The position numbers and the translations under genes are program-made. A stretch of 64,000 nt of DNA from Arsenophonus fragariae (GTDB taxonomy: Bacteria; Pseudomonadota; Gammaproteobacteria; Enterobacterales; Enterobacteriaceae). The number at the start of each line of letters is the position of its first letter. Position 1 is the stretch's first letter. The stretch is from positions 62,001 through 126,000 of the forward strand of contig JBDPYZ010000004.1 in assembly GCA_047291315.1 (NCBI GenBank). The letters run 5' to 3'. Below the pieces are notes generated by a model that made no database searches, was not told where the DNA came from, and saw only the letters and a program-made list of their open reading frames with translations. This document shows, in pieces, positions 60,654-64,000 of the stretch.

Positions 60654-61067
60654 CTACCAATCCATACCCACCGCCAACGCATAATTGTTGATGCGATTTT
60701 CCAGCGACAAATACTGCTCGCCAAATGCCGAAGTTTTAAACCAGTCTTTTTCGGTTCCGGTGAAATTGGCATTAGTACTGACATCTCCCACGCTATCACT
60801 GTTGTATAAGGTGTTTGAATCTGCGGCGTATTTTCCGCTATTCGGACTGTGTTCATGAAAACCTGCCAAAAAAAGTAGGTGGGCAGTCAAATACATCAAG
60901 CCTTGTTCGTAAAGGCTTCCCCATACTCGCTTGTCCATCCGTTTTTCGGCATCGGTCAGATAAAATAGCAAATGGTTGTCACTCAGATAAAGTAGCGACT
61001 CTCTTTCACTCATCTCAAAGACTTTATCAAAACGCACTTTAAAAGGTTCAATCAATGTTTCAATCAT
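60654..61067 (-). CDS. DUF4054-like head protein, copy B
   Basis: About 137 residues from ATG 61067 (MIETLIEPFKVRFDKVFEMS); GTG 61070 is an alternative and GGAGG lies 10 to 15 bases upstream. The block MYLTAHLLFLAGFHEH and the end EQYLSLENRINNYALAVG fit DUF4054 phage connector proteins. It lies between the capsid terminator and the gp10-like gene. The frame is open upstream to 61205 but those codons overlap the terminator. Confidence 0.75.
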   Translation of the reverse strand: MIETLIEPFKVRFDKVFEMSERESLLYLSDNHLLFYLTDAEKRMDKRVWGSLYEQGLMYLTAHLLFLAGFHEHSPNSGKYAADSNTLYNSDSVGDVSTNANFTGTEKDWFKTSAFGEQYLSLENRINNYALAVGMDW

Positions 61068-61087
61068 CACTTGCCTAAAACCTCCAA

Positions 61088-61114
61088 AAAAGCGTGGGTC
61101 AAGTGGACCCACTT
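61088..61114 (-). terminator. Hairpin terminator after the major capsid gene, copy B
   Basis: GTGGGTC-AAGTG-GACCCAC (61094-61112) with CTTTTTT on the minus strand. Stem identical to copy A while the loop has changed, supporting selection on structure. Confidence 0.82.
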
Positions 61115-61119
61115 TTGTC

Positions 61120-62079
61120 TTAAGCCGTTTTATAATCCGCATAAACCGCGGATAACGGTTGTTTCCACATCGCCCCGCCAAACGCAGAACGGTAGCCGCA
61201 CTCATAGGTGAGCAAATCCCGCTGGCGAACAGCCAACAACTCCGGCATATGGACTTTCATTTCCACATACTCGTCATTATGCGTATAAACCACCAATCTG
61301 GTTTTTCCACTTTTGATCCCCTTGGCATAACCTGCCGGAACTTTAATGAAATTCACGCTAAAGTTCTCATTGCCCGATGCCTTTCTCAACGCAGCCATAA
61401 TTCTGTCCATCGCCGAAACGGGTAGCAAATCAACACCGACAACCACACTGTTAGTATCGAATTTTTGCATCGACAACATATAATCGGCGGCATCCATGGC
61501 AATGTGGCTAGGCTGCACGCGATAATCTGAATTTGCCCACGCCTTGTTGTAAGCGTCCAATACCATTTTGATGAAATCGTCTGCGGTCATATCTTTGATC
61601 GATTTGCCAGATGCTTCATTCATCACCTGCACTTTTGACCCCGTCAATAGTCCTTCCTGCCCCTTAACCCTGGTGTGTCCGAGATAGCCAGCATATTGAA
61701 TCGTCGATAACGCATTGGCATACAGGTCATCCTGTTTCTTGGTTTGCAGATTGATATTGAGTTTGTTGATCTTCTCAAGCTCCTGTTGCGTCCAGACTGC
61801 CGCTTTTCCCCATTGGGCTGCCGGTGCCTTGTGCATTTCAATGGTACTGTCGATAGTCACCAGCGAGTTGGTTTTGTTGCCAATGATCCCGTCTTTGACC
61901 GAGCCAAGCACCTCGGTAATACCGTATTCGATATACTCTTGAGCAAAATCCAGCCCTTCAGTAATAGGGATCGCTTCACCAACATTAATCTCCGGCAACT
62001 GTTTTTCCTGTAGTTGTGTATCACGTTCGGTCAGCGCTTCGGCTAACACGTTTTCAAAATTAGCGTCTTCAATCGCCAT
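61120..62079 (-). CDS. Major capsid protein, copy B
   Basis: 319 residues, MAIEDANFENVLAEALTERD. The central VVVGVDLLPVSAMDRIMAAL and FIKVPAGYAKGIKSGKTRLV and the C-terminal SAFGGAMWKQPLSAVYADYK are shared with copy A. Position, size and downstream attenuating terminator indicate the major capsid protein. Intact. Confidence 0.8.
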   Translation of the reverse strand: MAIEDANFENVLAEALTERDTQLQEKQLPEINVGEAIPITEGLDFAQEYIEYGITEVLGSVKDGIIGNKTNSLVTIDSTIEMHKAPAAQWGKAAVWTQQELEKINKLNINLQTKKQDDLYANALSTIQYAGYLGHTRVKGQEGLLTGSKVQVMNEASGKSIKDMTADDFIKMVLDAYNKAWANSDYRVQPSHIAMDAADYMLSMQKFDTNSVVVGVDLLPVSAMDRIMAALRKASGNENFSVNFIKVPAGYAKGIKSGKTRLVVYTHNDEYVEMKVHMPELLAVRQRDLLTYECGYRSAFGGAMWKQPLSAVYADYKTA

Positions 62080-62091
62080 CTTTCATCACTC

Positions 62092-62562
62092 CTATTTTTT
62101 CATGTAGCCCAGCGTGATAGCCACACATTGACTACCTGAACTGGCGTACTCGACCCAGTACCCCAGATCAATATTGTTGGTGGCGGTTTTGGATACTTTG
62201 CCTGCGTCTTCGCCACTGGCGACAATGTAGACTTTATCGCCACGTTTAAAGGTTTCGCTTTTTGCCGTTGCAGCGCCCACACAATCACCGTGTGAAAAGT
62301 GTCCCACGTTGACCTGTTTGTTATGTGGCGCTTTGTCGCCGTAAATATCGCGCACCACAATACCGTGAATGATATCGGTGGAGGCAGACACAGACTTAAT
62401 CCCACCGTCTGGATTAACCGCCACAAAAACGCCGTATTCAATATCCGTATTGGTCTTGTTTTCCTCGCCCCACACTTTGTCATTAGAGCTTGACGCACGA
62501 TAGATAGTACCCGCCCGTAGCGTCCCCTTGTCAGAATCCCAGTTCGTGAATCCGAATGTCAT
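62092..62562 (-). CDS. Capsid cement protein (DUF2190-like), copy B
   Basis: 156 residues, MTFGFTNWDSDKGTLRAGTI; conserved KTNTDIEYGVFVAVNPDGGI, IIHGIVVRDIYGDKAPHNKQ and KRGDKVYIVASGEDAG are typical of DUF2190 beta-rich decoration proteins. It starts within the stop of the protease gene (TAATG) and lies 12 bp before the capsid gene. Intact, unlike copy A. Confidence 0.8.
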   Translation of the reverse strand: MTFGFTNWDSDKGTLRAGTIYRASSSNDKVWGEENKTNTDIEYGVFVAVNPDGGIKSVSASTDIIHGIVVRDIYGDKAPHNKQVNVGHFSHGDCVGAATAKSETFKRGDKVYIVASGEDAGKVSKTATNNIDLGYWVEYASSGSQCVAITLGYMKK

Positions 62563-63749
62563 TATTTGCCTCCCAAGCGTTGTGATGCGGATTTTGTTGA
62601 GTAACGATCGCCTAATCTGTATCGCGGCCTGCTTTGTTCACGCTGACGATTAATCAGATAGTCATATTTGCCGTTAATCGCGGAGTCACCCAGTTTCTTT
62701 GCCTCTAATTGCGTTACCAGCCCTTTAGCGACAATCACATTTTCTTTAATCTGCCGTGCAGTTCTGGCATGGCCAATCGCCACATCACCAAAGGTCGATT
62801 TGGCTTGTGCTTCGGTTTCGGACAGCTCTTTTTCTGCTTTCAGTCTGGCGTTTTCTTCTTCCAGCGCTTTAAGCTTTTCGTTAAGTTCTTCAACCTGTTT
62901 CTTCAGTGTCTCAATCAATGATTTTTCATCTGTTTCTTCTGTATTTTCAGCTGAAGATGTTATCTCACTGGCTTCGTCGCCTTGTTTGACTTCACTGTTG
63001 GTTGATTGATTGGCATCCAGACTTTGCGTTTTTTCAATTAGTCCCTTCAGGATCTCACTGATTTCTTTTGTGGCTTCATCGTCTGACTCGGCGAGTAACT
63101 GAATGTAATCGCTCATTTGAACTAACAGGGTGTCGAGGGTGTCTGGCGTTTCTCCCTCATCCCCAATTTTTTGCTGACCTTTCAAGGCAGCGAGTTTTGC
63201 TTTCATTGACACAGCTCTATCTCCTAGTTTGACGTCATGTCCAGAGCGACACACGTCCACAATCGCTACGTGATCACCTCTGATATGGGTTTTCTTGAAA
63301 TCAATGCCCGTTGTGGGGGTAGGCTCGATAAAAGATCGGTAACCACAACTGAGTTCTTTGATTTGGTAATTTTTAATCGCCTCAATGGCCTCAGCATCGT
63401 AAAGAAAAACATCCGCTGTCAGATAATCGCCCTCCTGTTTCACATTCTGTACATGCCCAATGGCGGTCTCTTTCCAGTTTTCACTGGTGACTTCGTTATT
63501 CGGTGCATGAAAAAAGGTGAGCGGTTTTCCTTCAAATGAGGCGATGGTGGCGGGGTTAAAAAGATCGTCCGGCAAGACTTCAACTTTGTAGCGTTGGGTG
63601 GGTACCAAATTAGGCACATGACGTGATAGTTCTCTGCCCTCAAATTCCTGTATACCCACTTTGGCAATTTTGCTCGGGATGCGATAACCCGTTTCTAGCT
63701 GCTGGGCACCTTTGATATCAATGGGCAACCGATTTTCATTGCCGTTCAT
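62562..63749 (-). CDS. Prohead protease/scaffold fusion (DUF2213-like), copy B
   Basis: 395 residues. Protease-like N-terminal domain: LTFFHAPNNEVTSENWKETA, then IKELSCGYRSFIEPTPTTGI with the candidate catalytic Ser, and HIRGDHVAIVDVCRSG. From about residue 200 an acidic, coiled-coil region (SEITSSAENTEETDEKSLIE, LKKQVEELNEKLKALEEENA) typical of scaffold segments. It would process the head during maturation. Starts 14 bases inside the MuF-like gene. Intact here and broken in copy A. Confidence 0.78.
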   Translation of the reverse strand: MNGNENRLPIDIKGAQQLETGYRIPSKIAKVGIQEFEGRELSRHVPNLVPTQRYKVEVLPDDLFNPATIASFEGKPLTFFHAPNNEVTSENWKETAIGHVQNVKQEGDYLTADVFLYDAEAIEAIKNYQIKELSCGYRSFIEPTPTTGIDFKKTHIRGDHVAIVDVCRSGHDVKLGDRAVSMKAKLAALKGQQKIGDEGETPDTLDTLLVQMSDYIQLLAESDDEATKEISEILKGLIEKTQSLDANQSTNSEVKQGDEASEITSSAENTEETDEKSLIETLKKQVEELNEKLKALEEENARLKAEKELSETEAQAKSTFGDVAIGHARTARQIKENVIVAKGLVTQLEAKKLGDSAINGKYDYLINRQREQSRPRYRLGDRYSTKSASQRLGGK

Positions 63750-64000
63750 CTTCCAATCCTTCTATGCTTTGTAAAATCACTTTGCTGACGCAGCGACAAT
63801 TAAAATCTTGCGAGGGGTGAAGCTCCACGCCCCCAATGCATTTTCGCTTTTCCCACTGTTTGGTTTTTTCATTAAAATAAATGCTCGGATCATCAAAGCG
63901 ACAGATTCGATTGTTCATTGCCGCATGTGAAGGACGGGTGCCGCCGTTTTTTCTTTTGTCCATCACAGCCGACCAGCGATACAATTTGATCCCGAGTTTT
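63736..64000 (-). CDS. Minor head (MuF-like) protein, copy B, cut by window end
   Basis: Only the C-terminal 87 or so residues are visible: YRWSAVMDKRKNGGTRPSHA, CRFDDPSIYFNEKTKQWEKR and ELHPSQDFNCRCVSKVI, then EGLEDERQ, with conserved His and Cys. The frame is open to the window end and matches copy A (24208-25078) closely. Its end is longer by eight residues than in copy A and overlaps the protease start. Confidence 0.8.
   Translation of the reverse strand, partial: KLGIKLYRWSAVMDKRKNGGTRPSHAAMNNRICRFDDPSIYFNEKTKQWEKRKCIGGVELHPSQDFNCRCVSKVILQSIEGLEDERQ

Noticed and set aside
55563..64000. Assembly duplication artefact
   Set aside because: Copies differ by many substitutions, indels and different toxin-antitoxin genes, so they are distinct sequences; an assembly misjoin between two true loci remains possible and is mentioned in the finding.
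1..64000. tRNA or rRNA genes
   Set aside because: No cloverleaf-like block with the conserved GTTCRANNC motif or rRNA signature was noticed in the intergenic regions.

Overview
The window looks like a chromosome segment of an A+T-rich enterobacterium of the Proteus/Providencia/Arsenophonus group (Morganellaceae). The backbone genes sanA, folE, yfbV, ackA and pta are intact or nearly so and have closely enterobacterial protein sequences. Between them yeiB, scsC, scsD, yfbS, yfbT and yfbU are broken by stops, frameshifts and deletions. Many pseudogenes together with many prophages suggest a recently host-restricted lineage such as an insect symbiont. The genus is an inference from remembered protein sequences, not from a search.

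Layout. 1-2.9 kb: chromosomal genes (sanA, yeiB remnant, folE, scsCD remnants). 3.1-9.1 kb: a decayed lambda-like prophage holding two antirepressor relics, a tail-tip relic, a single-strand-annealing protein relic, a frameshifted xis and an intact lambda-type integrase; it abuts a truncated yfbS. 9.2-16.2 kb: yfbS/yfbT/yfbU (dead), yfbV, ackA and pta, in the E. coli order, ending in a strong terminator. 16.3-28.6 kb: 'copy A', the head and tail module of a contractile-tailed phage, starting abruptly inside its tape-measure gene and heavily decayed. 28.8-48.2 kb: integrase, spanins/endolysin/holin, EndA-like nuclease, YpfJ-like metallopeptidase, DnaC/DnaT-like replication genes, ParA with a small partner, an HU gene, a Rep_3-type initiator with iterons, a RepL-like protein, LuxR-type regulator, RecE/RecT, an Rpn nuclease, a ProQ/FinO protein and an acyltransferase. 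48.2-64 kb: tail fibre, baseplate, tape measure and 'copy B' of the same head/tail module, largely intact, running off the window end.

Copies A and B match with a constant offset of 39,250 bp from the tape measure through the sheath gene. The simplest reading is two related phage genomes arranged head to tail with a unit of about 39 kb. Because the unit carries Rep_3, ParA, FinO/ProQ and an iteron origin as well as virion, lysis and integrase genes, it looks like a phage-plasmid that has entered the chromosome. The two copies carry different toxin-antitoxin modules (HicAB in A, a StbDE/RelBE type in B) in the same slot between neck and head-completion genes, so they are not a simple duplication of one genome.

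Other notable signals are a conserved -1 slippery heptamer in both tail-assembly-chaperone genes, a repeated structured leader in front of two short ORFs of the plasmid-like region, three derivatives of one IS200/IS605 element, an exactly one-base frameshift in an A9 tract of an HU gene, and several families of short repeated sites likely to be protein-binding (near terS, terL, parA and rep).
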